64,000 nucleotides of DNA from Halichoerus grypus (GCF_964656455.1 NC_135722.1:91135313-91199312); one strand, 5' to 3'. Shown: positions 11,456 through 23,896, counted from the stretch's first letter. Program-made: numbers and translations. The notes: generated from the letters alone by a model not told the origin.

Positions 11456-12364
11456 TACTACCAGCACCCAAAAGCCCCCCTTGTACCCCTTCCTAATCAC
11501 TACCCTCAAAGATATCCTCCCCAAAGATAACCTGGTTTTTACGGTAATTACTTTCTTGCTTTTCTTTATAGTTTTCCTATCTATGTTACATCCTTAAACA
11601 TTATAGTTTACTTTTGCCTGGTGTTTGGACCCTATATACATGGAATCCACTGGCATGCAGGATTTCACTCCACAGTACAGGTGTGAGACTAATCTATAAT
11701 TATTGAAGCTATTCATTTTCATTGCTGCATAGTTTTCCCTTATAAAAAAATCTGCCGCCTTTTGGTTCTTCACCCTCTTGCAATCTTGGAACTATTCTCC
11801 CTCCCTCTGGTTTCTATTTCAAGCTATCCTTCCTGCCGCAGCAAGCAAGACTGGTCCTTCCTAACCTGCCCCCAGTGCCTCATGCCCACTGAGACACCTC
11901 TCCTATGAGCTAAGCACTGACCCTACCCAGGGTTTCACACGCTACACGGATGATTTGTTTAGTCGTCTGTCAGCCCAACCAGACACTCTGCATTTTTTGA
12001 GGAAAAGGACCCCCACCTTTCTTTCCAACCCCACCTCATCAGTGCCAAGGAAAACGTCCAGCACGTGCTAAGTGTTCAGTATGTATTTGTGGAATGGATG
12101 ATCATAGGAACCTAAGGGGGTAACTGGTGGCTGTCACCATTCCCTGTGGGCCTTTGTGAGTGAAGATGAGTGGGAGAGAGTGGGGAGCATCAGTGAGTCG
12201 GACTCCCCGGGAATTCTCCCCAGAATCAGGCTGCCCTACTTGCTACAAGGGCCGTTCCTGCAAGTGATTGTTCCATGCAGGTTTGTGGGGAGGAGAGTGG
12301 GGTACTTAGGGTCTATGGAGGCACACCAGCCAGCTTTCTAGAGGAGTCTTCAGGGCAGCACAGT

Positions 12365-12590
12365 AAGAAGTGGGTAAGAACATGAACTCCAGAGCTAGGC
12401 TGTCTGGCTTTGAATACTGGTCTCTCACCAGCTCAAGACCTTGAGCTTGTTACGCGGGTTCGTCTTCTGTAAAATGGGGAAAATAATTCCACCTGCCCGA
12501 GGTGGTAATAAGGATTCAATGAGTTAATATTTGAAAGGTGCTTAGAACGGTGCCTGGCAGTCTGTGAGTGTTTTTTCAATAAATAAATAA
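12365..12590 (+). repeat. MIR SINE, forward
   Basis: The series aactccagagctaggctgtc, tcttctgtaaaatggggaaa, ggattcaatgagttaatatt and ttagaacggtgcctggcagt is a long MIR, ending in an AAT/AAATA-rich tail at 12578-12606. Confidence 0.75.
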
Positions 12591-14059
12591 ATAACAAATA
12601 AAATAAACCTGCTGCTTGGTACATGTGGCCCCCTCTGTGTGAAAGCCACGGGTTGTTTTTCTGACAGATGGCGAGAGCCCCCAGCAGCTCCTTCCGTGCA
12701 TGGAGAGATGCGCTCCTTCTTTCAAATGGTTTTATTTCCTGGATTCTGGGACTGCTCCAGCCCCTGTGCACATATGATGGGGTGTTTTCCCCTAGCCTGG
12801 GTCTCAGGCTTCTTGGGAGGATGCTGGGAAGCTGTGAATCTCCCCTGGCCATTTTTCAGGTGGAATCTTTGAGAGCTGCAGGCCCCCGGGGAGTGTCCCG
12901 GGGCTCAGGGCAAGCTAGCGGCCCCCCACACCCCCAGTCTTCTCGGACCCGCTCCATCCAACCCTGCAGCTGACCAGCCAGTTGTCAACAAGGCCCTGTC
13001 TTTGATGGAGACCACCAGTCTCCCTCCTTCCCTGGGACTCCGTGCTGCTGAAACAGCCAGTGTGGCACACACCCTGGGACTATGGCTTCCAACACTCTCC
13101 ATCTGTCCTGGGGAGTTGAGGGCAGCTTCCAGGGGTCTGTTCTCTCTTTGTCCCTACAGGGAAGGGTGGGTGGGAGAAAACGGTTTCACATCACAGGGAG
13201 GCATCTAAGACTTCATGTTTCTCTGGCACAGAAAGATGAATGCAGCTGAGCCATGGCCAGCCTGACTTCCAGGTCCCGGTGTACCTTCCACTGAAGCTCT
13301 ACATACAGATGCCTGAGCAGCAGGGGAGAGAGAGAGCAGTCGTGGCACGGCAAGGAGCCACACAGCTCCCCAGGCTCCAGGGGGGCGAGGAAGGGGAGAG
13401 GAGGATTTCATGCTCACGACCCTAGGAGGAAGGGTCTGTCTCTTTGGTCAGCAACAATCACGGGCCAGACAGGGCCACTGATGATCAATCAGGAGAGAAT
13501 TCTCATCCAGACAACTCCTCCTTCTCTTCCTACTCCATCCTAAACCGTAGCCACCCTGCCAGGCCTGGCCCAGATCCCAGGTCCTCCGCTAAACCCTAAC
13601 TTTGTGCATCAGCATCCCGTGCAGGGCTTGTTAAAAGCAACATCTCACTCATGCCCAGAGCCCTGGAAGTCCCCGAGGCCATCTCTCCCACTGGGCAGGC
13701 GTCCCTGACACCAGCGCTTTCAGCGGTGCCCCCAAACAAGTTACCGGTGCGCAGAGACAGTGCCGGGGTGGCTCGGTGGGGTCTGGGCCAGTGGGAGTCC
13801 CCCAGCTGGTCTCCAGCGGCAAGCAGTGGGGTTGGTTGGTTTCCTATCATTTTCTGTGCGCGCCGTCCTGAAGAAGGCGGGGAAGCAAGGCTCTGCGGTG
13901 CCATGTACAGAGGGGCAGCCCTTTGCGCTGTGGTTGGGAGGGTCTTTCTACCGAACGCAAGTCTTCTCCCTCCTCATCCAGCCAGAGAGCCTAGGCTGTC
14001 CTCCGGAGTCGCACAGAAGCCTAGAGTACTGCCTCTCACCTCATAACAAGAGTTATCAC

Positions 14060-14310
14060 CACTTACTGGATGCCTACGGTTTTTGGCTAACTTGGAATAC
14101 TTACAATATTCACGAGTACTCTGTCAAAGTACCTGCCATGTATTCTCATTGAATTTCCCAGGCACCTATGAAGCAGGCATCATTATTCACGTTTTACGCG
14201 TGAGAAAACCCAGCCCAGAGGGGTTAAAGAACAGGCTCTGGGTTACCCAAGCAGTGAATGGCAGAGCTGAGACTCACACCCCTGTATCTTTAACCACGTC
14301 CGCTCCACCT
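14060..14310 (-). repeat. MIR SINE, reverse orientation
   Basis: It is read from ttattcacgttttacgcgtg through gagaaaacccagcccagagg and caagcagtgaatggcagagc to tgagactcacacccctgtat, which is MIR antisense. Confidence 0.6.
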
Positions 14311-14329
14311 CTGGGCTAGACCATCTGTC

Positions 14330-14530
14330 AGGCACTGTGCTTTTTAACATATTATTGATCATCTTCGCCATAGGTGGGTACCATTATCTCTACTTTATGA
14401 AGAGGAAATTAACATCAGAGATGCTAGTTGACCCGTTCAAGGTCATATAGCGAGTAAAAAAATGGAGCTGGGATCAATCTCAGGTCTGTCTGCCTCCAAA
14501 TCCCTTCTTCCTTATACTATACGATGCTGG
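14330..14530 (-). repeat. MIR SINE, reverse orientation, second copy
   Basis: This is an independent MIR directly after the previous one: caggcactgtgctttttaac, accattatctctactttatg, aggtcatatagcgagtaaaa and gggatcaatctcaggtctgt. Confidence 0.65.
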
Positions 14531-15894
14531 CCCTAGAGGAACAGGGTTCTACGGACTGAACATCCCCAGTCCCCTTAACCATTCATCATATGACACGTTT
14601 CCCGTTAAAAGTCATTTGAACAGACATTTCCCCACCCTGGCTGCTCTTCTCTGGACACGACTTGTCGAAGACCTTTTGAAATGTGATGTTCAGTCCCGGA
14701 CACACTAATCTGGATGTGTCTGACCAGCACAGATGCCCAACTCCTCTCACCTGTATTGCTTCCTCCATTCTTGGACCCCTTAAGTGTGTGTGTGCATGCT
14801 AATACTTGATTATATCATGGGTTGACTGCTCATGGTTTACGTGTATAATTTATTTCCCCAATTAAATTATCAGTCCCTCAAGTGCTAGAATCATGTCTCA
14901 TACCTGAAACTTAGGTGTTAGTGGATAGATACGGTATTTGGAACTTAGGTCACATTTTCCCATAGAAACAAGTTATTTCTTTAATAGCTAGCTTTCCAGG
15001 CTAGCCCCCAAAGGCTGATTTAGTTAAAGATCTGTGTTCTGGTGGAAAGGAGCCTACAGGACTCAGGGACAAACCACAGATCTTGCTCTAATTTCACGGG
15101 GCAGGCTAGATCTGAGGAAATTCCGAGATGAGTGAGCACAGACTTCATCCTCTTGCCTTTTCCTGGGCCCTGCTTCCACTTCTCCGCCTCTTCTCAAAGC
15201 CCCAGGGCCGTCCTGTGACCCTGCCATCAGCCTTCCGAATCTGAGACCTCTGGCTGCTAGGACTTCAGGGTCAAATCTCTTAAAACTATATTCGTGATGA
15301 TGTAGATAAAACTTTCATCAGATTCTCAAAAGGTCAGGGGCCTCGGAGAGGTGAAGAACAATTGTTAGAAACCTTTCCCCTGGCACCCCACTGGTTTGCC
15401 TCCTCAAAATGCTGTGTTAAACAATATTCTAATCTTCATTTGCTACCACTAACAAGCACTGGCACTCTTCCCATGAAGCTGATCTTAGCCGAGTGGGAGT
15501 AAAAAAGTAAGCTTTGGAACTAATTCATACTAAGCTGTGAATGAATGATGGCATCCTGGCCTCTCCATTGGTACCTGTTTTTGACAGGCATTGGGTACTT
15601 TTAAGTGGATCTCTAATGAGTGGAATTTCAGACCATGTGACAAAGTTAAAGGAAAAAGTAGCAGACAACGTAACATAATAAAATAAAATAAAATAAAAAA
15701 GATATTCTGGAACAAAAATTGTCTCTCTAAGTCTCTCTGAGCTATTTTTCTGCTTTTCAAGTTTTCTTACTTTTCCCCACAGATTCCTGAGAAGTGTCAA
15801 GATTTCTCTCAGCTTTTTCTGAGACAGGGCAGATTACGGGGACTCCCGGAGTGAGACGGGAAGCATTTGCAACAGTAGCTGTGTCTGGATCAGG

Positions 15895-16090
15895 ACAAAA
15901 TACTTTCACACTCATCTTATTCCATCCTCACAACACTGCTATGAGCTGGATATCGTGATTCCCATTTTAGAGCAGAGGAGACTGAGACCCGATGAGGTCC
16001 AGCAACTTGCCCCAGGTCCCCTGGCTAGGTAAGAAGGGGTGCGACACTCAAATCCAGAGCCTGCCTCCCTGTACCACGCCCGCTCCGTGG
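15895..16090 (-). repeat. MIR SINE, reverse orientation
   Basis: The series catcctcacaacactgctat, ttcccattttagagcagagg, agcaacttgccccaggtccc and tcaaatccagagcctgcctc is MIR antisense. Confidence 0.65.
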
Positions 16091-16384
16091 ACCACACTCT
16101 TTCTGTTTGTAAGAGACATCCCTGTTTCCAAGTCAGCTGGCGATGGATCCCATAAGTGGGTCTCTGACAGGGATCGATGTATAGGTCCTTGGGGCTTAAT
16201 ACAATGCTAGGCACAGGGAAGGTGGCAAGCAAGACACACAAAGAATGTTTGTTGAGTCGCTGAAGATCACACCAAGGCACAGAGGCAACCAGCTGGACTT
16301 CACGTCCACACACCCTCCTTGGCCGGGAGCCCACGGGCAGGGCACGCGCTGTACCCGGGTGTGCGGCAGCCGGCATCCCCCAGC

Positions 16385-16805
16385 GGGGAGGAGCCCACGT
16401 GTGCCGGCTGATGAGTGGATAAACAAAGTGTGGAGTGTCTGTACAGTGGAATCCCGTTCTGCCATGAAACAGAAGGAAGCCCTGAAGCATGTGACAATAC
16501 GGATGAACCTTGGAAGCCTGCTGCTAAGTGAGAGAAGCCACTCACAGAGGGCCATGTATGATAAATTCCATTCATGTGAAAGATCTGAAATCGGCATATC
16601 CATAGAGACCAAAGTCGATTACTGGTTTCTAGGGGCTGGGGAGTGATAGCTAAGGGGTACAGAATTTCTTTCAGGGATGAAAATATTCTGGAATTCGACA
16701 GTGGGGATGATCGCACAACTCTAAATATACTAAAAAATCTCTGACTTTAGTTACAAAGGGTGGATGGTGGTATGTGAATTATATTTCAATTCAAAAAAAG
16801 TCACA
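16385..16805 (+). repeat. Ancient L1 LINE 3' end
   Basis: The markers gatgagtggataaacaaagt, gtacagtggaatcccgttct, ctgctaagtgagagaagcca, ggtttctaggggctggggag and tatttcaattcaaaaaaag come in the order of a mammalian L1 ORF2 end plus 3' UTR. It is strongly diverged and non-coding. Confidence 0.8.
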
Positions 16806-17194
16806 GAGAGAAGGCCCCCGGTGCATTTTGTGTGCTTGGCTTTTGTGACAGCCGCAGAGTTCATACGAGGGCGCTGGAGCCAGGCCCTCAGCTGCGCGAG
16901 GCGGGGTGGACGAGCAGGGTACAACTGTGACGCTGGCCGGACGCCATCCCGGCACTGAGGATGTGAGGGTTGGAGAAGGGAGAGCGAAGGGAGGGATGGT
17001 GAGGCGGCCTCACCATATCTGAAAACTAGGGCTGGCAGATAGCTCTCCTGCCCCCTTCCCAGGACAGGGCTCTGTGTCTCCATGGAGAGCCTCCGCTGAC
17101 AGCATCTGCTGAGAGCTGGGGGTCCCCTTTGCTTCACCTAGACTTTGCGTGGGAGTCGAGAGCTGCTCTGGTTTCCTGGGTCAATGCAGAGCAT

Positions 17195-17313
17195 TGTGGG
17201 TGAGGAACTAGAGCCCGGAGGCGCCACAGACTTGGGTTCAAATCCCACGAGATGTTGGGGAACGTGTTCCCTTCTTTGAGTCTAGTTTTGTTACTGGTAA
17301 AATGAGGATAACA
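17195..17313 (+). repeat. MIR SINE, forward, interrupted by a Can-SINE
   Basis: The part gaggaactagagcccggagg to acttgggttcaaatcccacg and ttactggtaaaatgaggata is MIR; its continuation (caatagtagtacccagctcc, cttatatgagatggtgcatg) resumes after 17510. The MIR is therefore older than the SINE. Confidence 0.7.
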
Positions 17314-17510
17314 GGGCGCCTGGGTGGCTCAGTTGGTTGGGCATCTGCCTTCGGCTCAGGTCATGATCCCGGGGTCCTGGGATCGAGCCCCGCCCACATC
17401 GAGCTCCCTGCTCAGCGGGGAAACTGCTTCTCCCTCTTACCCTTCCCCCCTGCTCGTGATCTCTCTCTCTCACTCTCTCTCAAATAAATAAATAAAATCT
17501 TTGAAAAAAC
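17314..17510 (+). repeat. Can-SINE inserted in a MIR
   Basis: The head ggcgcctgggtggctcagtt, CT-rich tract and tail aaataaataaataaaatctt are complete. The flanking duplication is imperfect: aatgagg at 17301-17307 and again at 17511-17517. Confidence 0.92.
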
Positions 17511-19672
17511 AATGAGGGCAATAGTAGTACCCAGCTCCTCTGCTGGTTGGGTGGCTTATATGAGATGGTGCATGAATCCGGCCCCGCGCAGTGGCGAATG
17601 CCGTGGCTCTTTTGATGTGAGGCGGGACCTGCTGGGGCTTGGTTTCCTCTCTGGGATTTCCCCACATGCAGAGAATATTCTGTAATATTCTGTAATATTG
17701 TAATGTTGCTCCCGTGCTTTGGTGGCAGCGACACAGAGATCAGCCATATTTTGGATGGGAATGAGCAGAATGATGGGGCCAGGGCGAGGGGCGCTGGGGT
17801 CCGGAGCAGAGGGGATGGGGGCAGAAGCCAGGCAGGAAGAGTAGCCCTCTCCCTCCATCCTCTGTGAAGAGGACCCTCTGCCGGGGTTCTCCCCCAGCCT
17901 GGGTTTGCTGGGGAGTGATTGCTTCCGGCAGGAGTTTGGCCTCTTTCAGCCAAAAATGCAATAGCAAGAAAATATCCCGGGATTCTTCAGGGACCCCAGA
18001 GCAAGCAGCTAATGGATGAAACCTTCCCACTCTCATTGCAGCCTGACAGAAAAGGCTCTGGGGTTTAAGTCCCACCTCAGGAACACTCTGTCATCGGAAT
18101 CCATTTCTGTAGCTGCTAATGCCACACAACAGTGGAAGTGACAAGAAGCCTCAGACACAGGACAAAAGGAATCAAAGAATACTAACTTCTCCCTGAGGGA
18201 AAGAAGACAACAGGAAAAACTAGGATTCACTACAGAAGTTTGAACAATCTCTACTAACGGAGACTGGGTAGATTTACGATGCTCTCCGTTTCTTCTGCAA
18301 ACCACGACACTGCCGTTCACATCGTCCCGGATGCTCGAGATGAATAGGCTACTGTGTAGAATGTTCATTAGACCATTTATCTGCTTATCAGGAAGTTGGC
18401 ACTGTTTGTATCCAGACTGGTTTATGCCAGTTACATGTGTTAATGTAATGATGTAATGTAGTTACTCTGTAAACCAATAAAATGTAAGTGCAACAAGAAA
18501 GTTATTCTTGCTAAGAAAACTAACTGGACTGCTTTGGAAAGACTTGAGACTCTGATTTCCTTAAAAATGCCGTGTAGTGAGGACCTCTGGGACAAATGTA
18601 AGTGGCTGGAATACATAACAAAAATCTAGAAAGATCCTACAGCCAGGTTACTTCCCAGACATCAAAGTTCTTATCCAATGTTAAATAAAGATGGAATTTA
18701 TAGATGTTCTATTATAGGAGAGGTTTGTGCAAGTAAAAGGACAACCTCTCCTCAGAGAAAGATCTTGGCCCTCTATCAAGACATTAGCAAATCAATATAT
18801 ATGTGTATCTTCTAAATTAAAATAAAATGTATCTTTTTAATGGCTGTTCCTTTCTTCAACCAACTTTTCCAATTGGCCAATCAACACATGGGTTGTCCCC
18901 ACTGCACTGGATAGGATAGGAGAACATCCATTGGATACTGAAATCTGTCCTTTTTCATACATTTTCTACCCTTTTTTCCTAAAATTGAACAGCTACTTTA
19001 TGCCCATACGGTGGTGTTACTGCAGAGTTAGATTTCCCACGAGCTACAATCTCAGAGTTGTTCCTCAAAGAGACAGTGAAAGCAAGGTGGGGGAGGGGGG
19101 CTTCGACTAATCAAAATATGTTTGGGGAAAGCTTCGAACCATGCCCCTCTTGCAAATTCACAATGCCCCTAGTACACTGAGAATCAAGAACTGAGCTAAA
19201 CTTTGTATAACCCAGATTTTCCCAAACTCCTTTACCCCATCTTGGGAGCAACACCTATAACATCCTATAAAGGTACACACTTTGGGAATCAAATCTTTAG
19301 GGTCCACGTAAGAGGAATAACGTATGATCCCTTTTCTGGAGCAATTTACAATTGAGTCAGAGATATGCGACATGTACGTTTGACACATATATACGCAGAA
19401 CAGGTAAGTAACAGTGCTCGGCAGGATGTTTTTTAGGTTTAAATGATGGTAAAAATCAGTAGATGTTATAGATCAGAACAACAGGTCAGGCATCCACCTC
19501 TAATTTTCACAAATTGTGGGCCTTGGTCTCAAAAACGTGCTCTTAGTCCACGGTTCTAGATAGTTCAAAGAGGACTCACATTTCTTAAATGTGCCTAGGT
19601 ACCAGGTTTGGCTCTTTATATAAGTTATCTCATTTAATTTTGTAAGCGTGGGAAATGGGTATTATCTTTTTT

Positions 19673-19869
19673 TTTTTTTTTAAGATTTTATTTATTTATT
19701 TGACAGAGAGAGACACAGCGAGAGAGGGAACACAAGCAGGGGGAGGGGGAGAGGGAGAAGCAGGCTCCTGCTGAGCAGGGAGCCCGATGCGGGGCTCCAT
19801 CCCAGGATCCTGGGATCATGGCCTGAGCCGAAGGCAGACGCTTAACGATTGAGCCACCCAGGCGCCACC
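19673..19869 (-). repeat. Can-SINE, reverse orientation
   Basis: The T-rich start, aagattttatttatttattt, an AG-rich tract and the end gagccacccaggcgcc are a Can-SINE on the minus strand. The duplication gggtattatctttttt is present on both sides (starting at 19657 and 19870). Confidence 0.94.
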
Positions 19870-21968
19870 GGGTATTATCTTTTTTCAAAGAAATCGACTC
19901 CGAGAGATTGCACAGCTGGTGGCGGGACCTCAATTCGTACCCCTGTCTGTCTGGCTTCGAAGCCTGCCTTCTTTTTGCTGTGCCCTTGTTACCCAGTCTT
20001 TATAGCCTCTCCTGAGCTGGGGTTTGGGGGCCTGTGCACCCACTGATATCTGGGTAGCCAGACTGATCCATGGCCAAGCCTGGGCCTGCAGAGGACCGCT
20101 GTGCCAGGCTGTGTCCCTAGAGCCTGGACTTCTCCCCATCCCCTTCCTTCCCCAGTCCAGAAGTTCTGAGTTGTGACTTTTTTTTTTTAAAGGCCTGGGG
20201 GTCACTCCCTTGACCTCTCCTGATGGCCACTGTGAGGAAGGCATTAAGCGGGTGAGGACTTTGCCAATGTTAAGTGCTTTATTAATAGTATCCGCACTGA
20301 GTGCACTCTGAGCTGGAGAGGGTCCACGGGTGGGAGGGTGTGGGCAGAAAGTCTTACTCATGCTTTTCAGCAAGCCCTCTCCATGGTTCCCGGTCTCTTT
20401 TGTGGAGCTGATCTGGGTCCTTCCTTCTCTTCTGCTTTGTGCTCAGCGACTTCCCCCTCTCTCTTCTCCACCTCTACCTTCCTCTGCCATCCCCTGTCCA
20501 GGGGGCAGTGGCCACGGAGTGGAAAGGAACGACCCTAAGCTATAGAGGGGTGCTCAGCAGGGAGGGGGCAAGAGGGCAGCCTGTGAACTGAAGTCTGAGG
20601 TCAGAGGGCAGACATAGCCAGGAGGGGCTGATAGGATGACCCTCCAGTCTCAGGCTCAGACTTACGTCAGGGGCAAGATGCAAGTGGGGAGTGGCAGGTA
20701 GCTGAGGCAGGAGCCCCGGCACGGGTGATGGGGGTCAGTGCGGGGTGCTGGCATGGGCTCGTGGGCGGGGGAACTGGTCTGGCAGACTCTTCTCCCTCCT
20801 AGCCTTTTCTCCCCCTCAGAGGTGAGGCTGTGGGTGTGTTCACATCAGTCGTCAAAAATGCATGGTGTGGGGGAGGGGGGGCAGGAAGGACAGGGCACTA
20901 ACATTGATTAAACACCTCAGTGTGCCAGGGTCTTGGCAATTGCTGCATTGCTTCCTGGTTCTCTTCACAAGAGGTGAGTGTGTCCAGGTTACAGAGTCAG
21001 AGGTAAAGTCTAGACCTGAGCTCAGGTTTGGCCGCCGCAGGAGCCCATGAGCTTTCTACCACACCTGCAGCCTGTGGTTACACATCACTGTGCTGTGGTG
21101 GGTGGAGCCAGCTCTGGACCCATGGAGGGCGCGGGAGGGAGAGGAGCGCCTGCCCCCATCTTGGGTGTGATGGGCCAGCGCACAGAAGATCCTTCCCCAG
21201 GGAGGCCCTCTTCCCACGGCTGGGCTGGGAGCTGTAGCAGGGACACCGGGCTCGCAGGGCCACTGGGGCTCTCTGGCGGTGTGGAAAACCAGAACAGGCA
21301 GGAGGCCTGGCATCCCTGCCCCCATCTTCAGCCACTGATTCAGAGCTGCTCCCAAGAGGCCTGAGGATGGACCTGGCCCTGGCTCCCGGGCTTCATCACT
21401 AGGCTCTCAGAGTCTCTCCGACCTCTTCCCCTCACCTTGACCCTCGGCCTTCCAGCCCCCTCTCTCCAAATTAGGTTCCTGGTTGTTCTCTAGGTGGTGC
21501 TTTCAAAGTGTGCTTCCTCAGCAAAGCCCTGGGGCAGCCCCAAGACCCTAGGGGAGGGGTGGACATATTGGGGGCGGAGAGGCAGAGCCCCAGCCCCACA
21601 TCGGTCACCACAGAGCAAGTCTTCCTGTTCATTGGGTGTGCGGGCCCAGCGCTTCTGGGCCAGAGTCCCTAAGATGCCCGTATCGGAGAACCACAGCCCA
21701 GGCTCAGGCTCCGTGGCTTCTGGAGGTACTCCCATTTCAAATAAAGGGTTGCTGATTGACCAACTGATTAATTCCCACGATCCATTTGATTTCTATCCCC
21801 TCTGAAGAAAGAGTTTCCCTTACTCCTGGTTCTTCCTCACAGGCCAAGACAAGACAGTCCCTTGGTATTTGTTTGTATGGGTCTATCTTGGTACTGCCAT
21901 GCCAGGCCAAGACCTCACAGACTGCGGGAAGCCTGCTGGTGCTTCCAGAATCTACCTCCCACCCTGGG

Positions 21969-22017
21969 TACACACACACACACACACACACAAACACGCG
22001 CGCGCACGCACGCACAC
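21969..22017 (+). repeat. (CA)n followed by CG/CA alternating tract
   Basis: A (CA)n run passes into cgcgcgcgcacgcacgcac. Alternating purine-pyrimidine sequence of this kind can adopt Z-DNA under supercoiling. Confidence 0.9.
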
Positions 22018-22868
22018 CCTTCACAATCGGCCCAGACATGGCCATTGGCCTTCATTTACTGCTACAACTCTTGGATGATGCTAGGGGATTATAGTTTTGA
22101 ATTCATTCCTGACATTCAACCACAGCCCTGGCTGTTGCAACTAACCCCGCACACAGCACGTAACTGCTATCGTGTTAGTGCACACAGCAGGCTCTTTATA
22201 GACATTACGTTTATACCCGAGGCTTGGTCGCCATTTTACGGAAATGGCCATAGAGGCTCAGGAAGGCAGTTGTCCTGCACCAGAGCTGAGCTGGTTGTGT
22301 GAGGAAGGAGATTCCTCCTTGGGCTGCTCTTCCAGACCTGATGGTCGCAGCCACCGCTGCCCAGCCCGGTGCCTCATCCGGCTGCTCTGAGCGGAGGGAC
22401 AGGGGAAAGGGGACACATCCGCTGCTACCCCAGTGGTGAGGACTCTGGGAAACAGAAGAGTCCTGGCTGAGGATCCACATTTTCTTCCCTGGGAGAAGGG
22501 CAGGAGAGCGCGTGGCCGCCCGCAGCAACCACCGTCCTGGCCCCACAGAACCTCACCCCGTCCCTGAAACACTTGCCCAGTCCTTAGCTCTCCTCAGAAT
22601 ATGTCTGTCCTCATTCCCTCACTTGATGTCACACTTCTTCATGGCAGCAGCAAGCACCAGAGAGCCTCCCAGCTTTAGATCCCACTAAAGTGGGTCCATA
22701 GTGGTCCCTCTCCTCTGCCTTGGCCTCTGGAAGATGGGATCCCTATCAGAGAGCCTCTCTCCAGGGCCACGCCCTCTGTAGATCCAAGGATGACCACAGA
22801 GTCTGGAACCTGGGGGGTTATTCATACCCCACGCTGCCACTCCACACCCCCAATACACGCACACTCAC

Positions 22869-22988
22869 CATGAGATGCTGGAAGAGCCAAGAACGCATTA
22901 TATTGGTGGCATGCTTGGGCAAGACTCCTCGTTTGTTCTTGGACTTCTTATCCTCATTGTCCAGGAGGGAGGTGAGGTCAAGGTTAAC
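22869..22988 (-). CDS. PKNOX2: PKNOX2 coding exon: homeodomain N-terminal arm and helix 1
   Basis: This exon is 120 bases, 40 whole codons (visible residues 197-236), from [20 protein letters not shown] to [11 protein letters not shown]. The acceptor is CCCTGAAG before GTT AAC (a poor pyrimidine tract, purines next to the AG); the donor is CTCATG|GTGAGTG. The basic stretch KKSKNKRG is the N-terminal arm that enters the minor groove, and [18 protein letters not shown] is helix 1 of a TALE homeodomain (domain about residues 212-274). The exon has no frame effect if skipped (120 is a multiple of 3), which would delete the arm and helix 1; whether that isoform exists cannot be told from sequence. 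Confidence 0.97.
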
Positions 22989-23798
22989 CTTCAGGGCACG
23001 TGGAGAAAAAATCAGCATCAGCAGCCTGGCGGGCCAGCAGCTAGGGACCTGTTGCCATAGTGATGGCAGGCTCTTGCTGCCAACCCCCTTTTCCAACTCA
23101 TTCTTAGGGCCCTGGGGAGGTCACCTTTCCTTTCACTCTGCACCAGCCCCTCAGAGAATGGGAGACAGGGAGAAGGAGAAGAAGGAGGAAGAGGAGAAGG
23201 GGATGAGAGAGGACACAGAGGAAATGGGGACATGCAGAGGGTAGAGGAGAGACAAATTTGCCAGAAACCACCCACTAGTTATTAGCATTTCTAGGTTAGT
23301 TTACGGTTTGCAAAGCACCTTCCTCTCCATTACCGTGGTTAGCGCTGACAGCAGCCCTGGAAGTTGGTAGGGCTCCGTGCAGGTGGTGTTAATCCCCGCT
23401 CTGTGGATAAGAGCTCTGAGGCTCGGGGAGGTCAGGTGACTTATCCAAGATGACAGAATTAATGTCACATCTCAGGCCTGACTTCAGATCTTCTTCCTCC
23501 CCCAACCTGTGTGTGTGCTCTATCCCACTGAGCTACAGAGTGGCTCCGGCTAGAGACCAGGGATAGGAGGTGCAGAATCCTTTGACATAACCTTGAGGGG
23601 TAGGGAAATCCCAGGAGTTGATAAAGCCTTTCAGACCCCCAGCTTCCGATCTGTAAACTGGGGGTAATGATGCCTCTTAGAGGAATAACGAGGATTAAGT
23701 GAGTCACTTGTGTAAAGGGCCTAGCAGAGAGCAAACAGTTATGGTTGTCCACCCCCCCACCTGTGCACATGAGCACACGCCTGTGCACGCACACTCAC
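22989..23798 (-). other. PKNOX2: PKNOX2 intron before the homeodomain exon
   Basis: This is an 810-base phase-0 intron. It holds an AG-rich low-complexity tract (23150-23240), MIR remnants from about 23280, and a half X-box, GTTGCCATAGTGAT at 23051-23064, only 63 bases upstream (in the transcript sense) of the homeodomain exon's 5' end. Confidence 0.85.
23280..23545 (-). repeat. MIR SINE, reverse orientation
   Basis: The series ggtttgcaaagcaccttcct, gttaatccccgctctgtgga, gaggtcaggtgacttatcca and ctatcccactgagctacaga is MIR antisense, long copy. Confidence 0.65.
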
Positions 23799-23896
23799 CT
23801 GTGTATTCTGGATCTGGATGGCTCCCTGGGGGATTGCTTGGGTGACCACCTGACCCTGGGAGGTTACCATGGTAACTGGCTGGTATAAGGCTCCAC
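23799..23896 (-). CDS. PKNOX2: PKNOX2 coding exon: Gln/Val-rich linker with palindromic X-box sequence
   Basis: This exon is 98 bases: two bases completing a Gly codon, then 32 codons (visible residues 165-196), GALYQPVTMVTSQ to IQIQNTQ. The acceptor is TCTCCTCAG and the donor ACACAG|GTGAGTG, both strong. The peptide is Gln/Val/Ile-rich linker without charged residues. The codons for Val-Thr-Met-Val-Thr form a perfect 14-base palindrome, GTTACCATGGTAAC at 23863-23876, which fits the RFX X-box consensus (see findings). The exon is 98 bases, not a multiple of three, so skipping it would shift the frame before the homeodomain. Confidence 0.97.

Larger units (their letters stand above)
6895..22868 (-). 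other. PKNOX2: PKNOX2 intron, 16 kb, between homeodomain helix 1 and helix 2
   Basis: This phase-0 intron separates the HLM and HPYP codons. It holds three Can-SINEs (11241, 17314, 19673), an old L1 3' end (16385-16805), numerous MIR and L2 remnants, and a CA/CG microsatellite near 21969. Stretches such as 8380-9050, 12600-13600, 18060-19600 and 20060-21900 show no gene, RNA or repeat that I can name; 18060-19600 is markedly AT-rich. Confidence 0.8.

Noticed and set aside
18466..18490. AATAAA-type hexamer after TAATG repeats as the end of an unknown plus-strand transcript
   Set aside because: No exon or downstream element supports it, and AATAAA is common in this AT-rich stretch.
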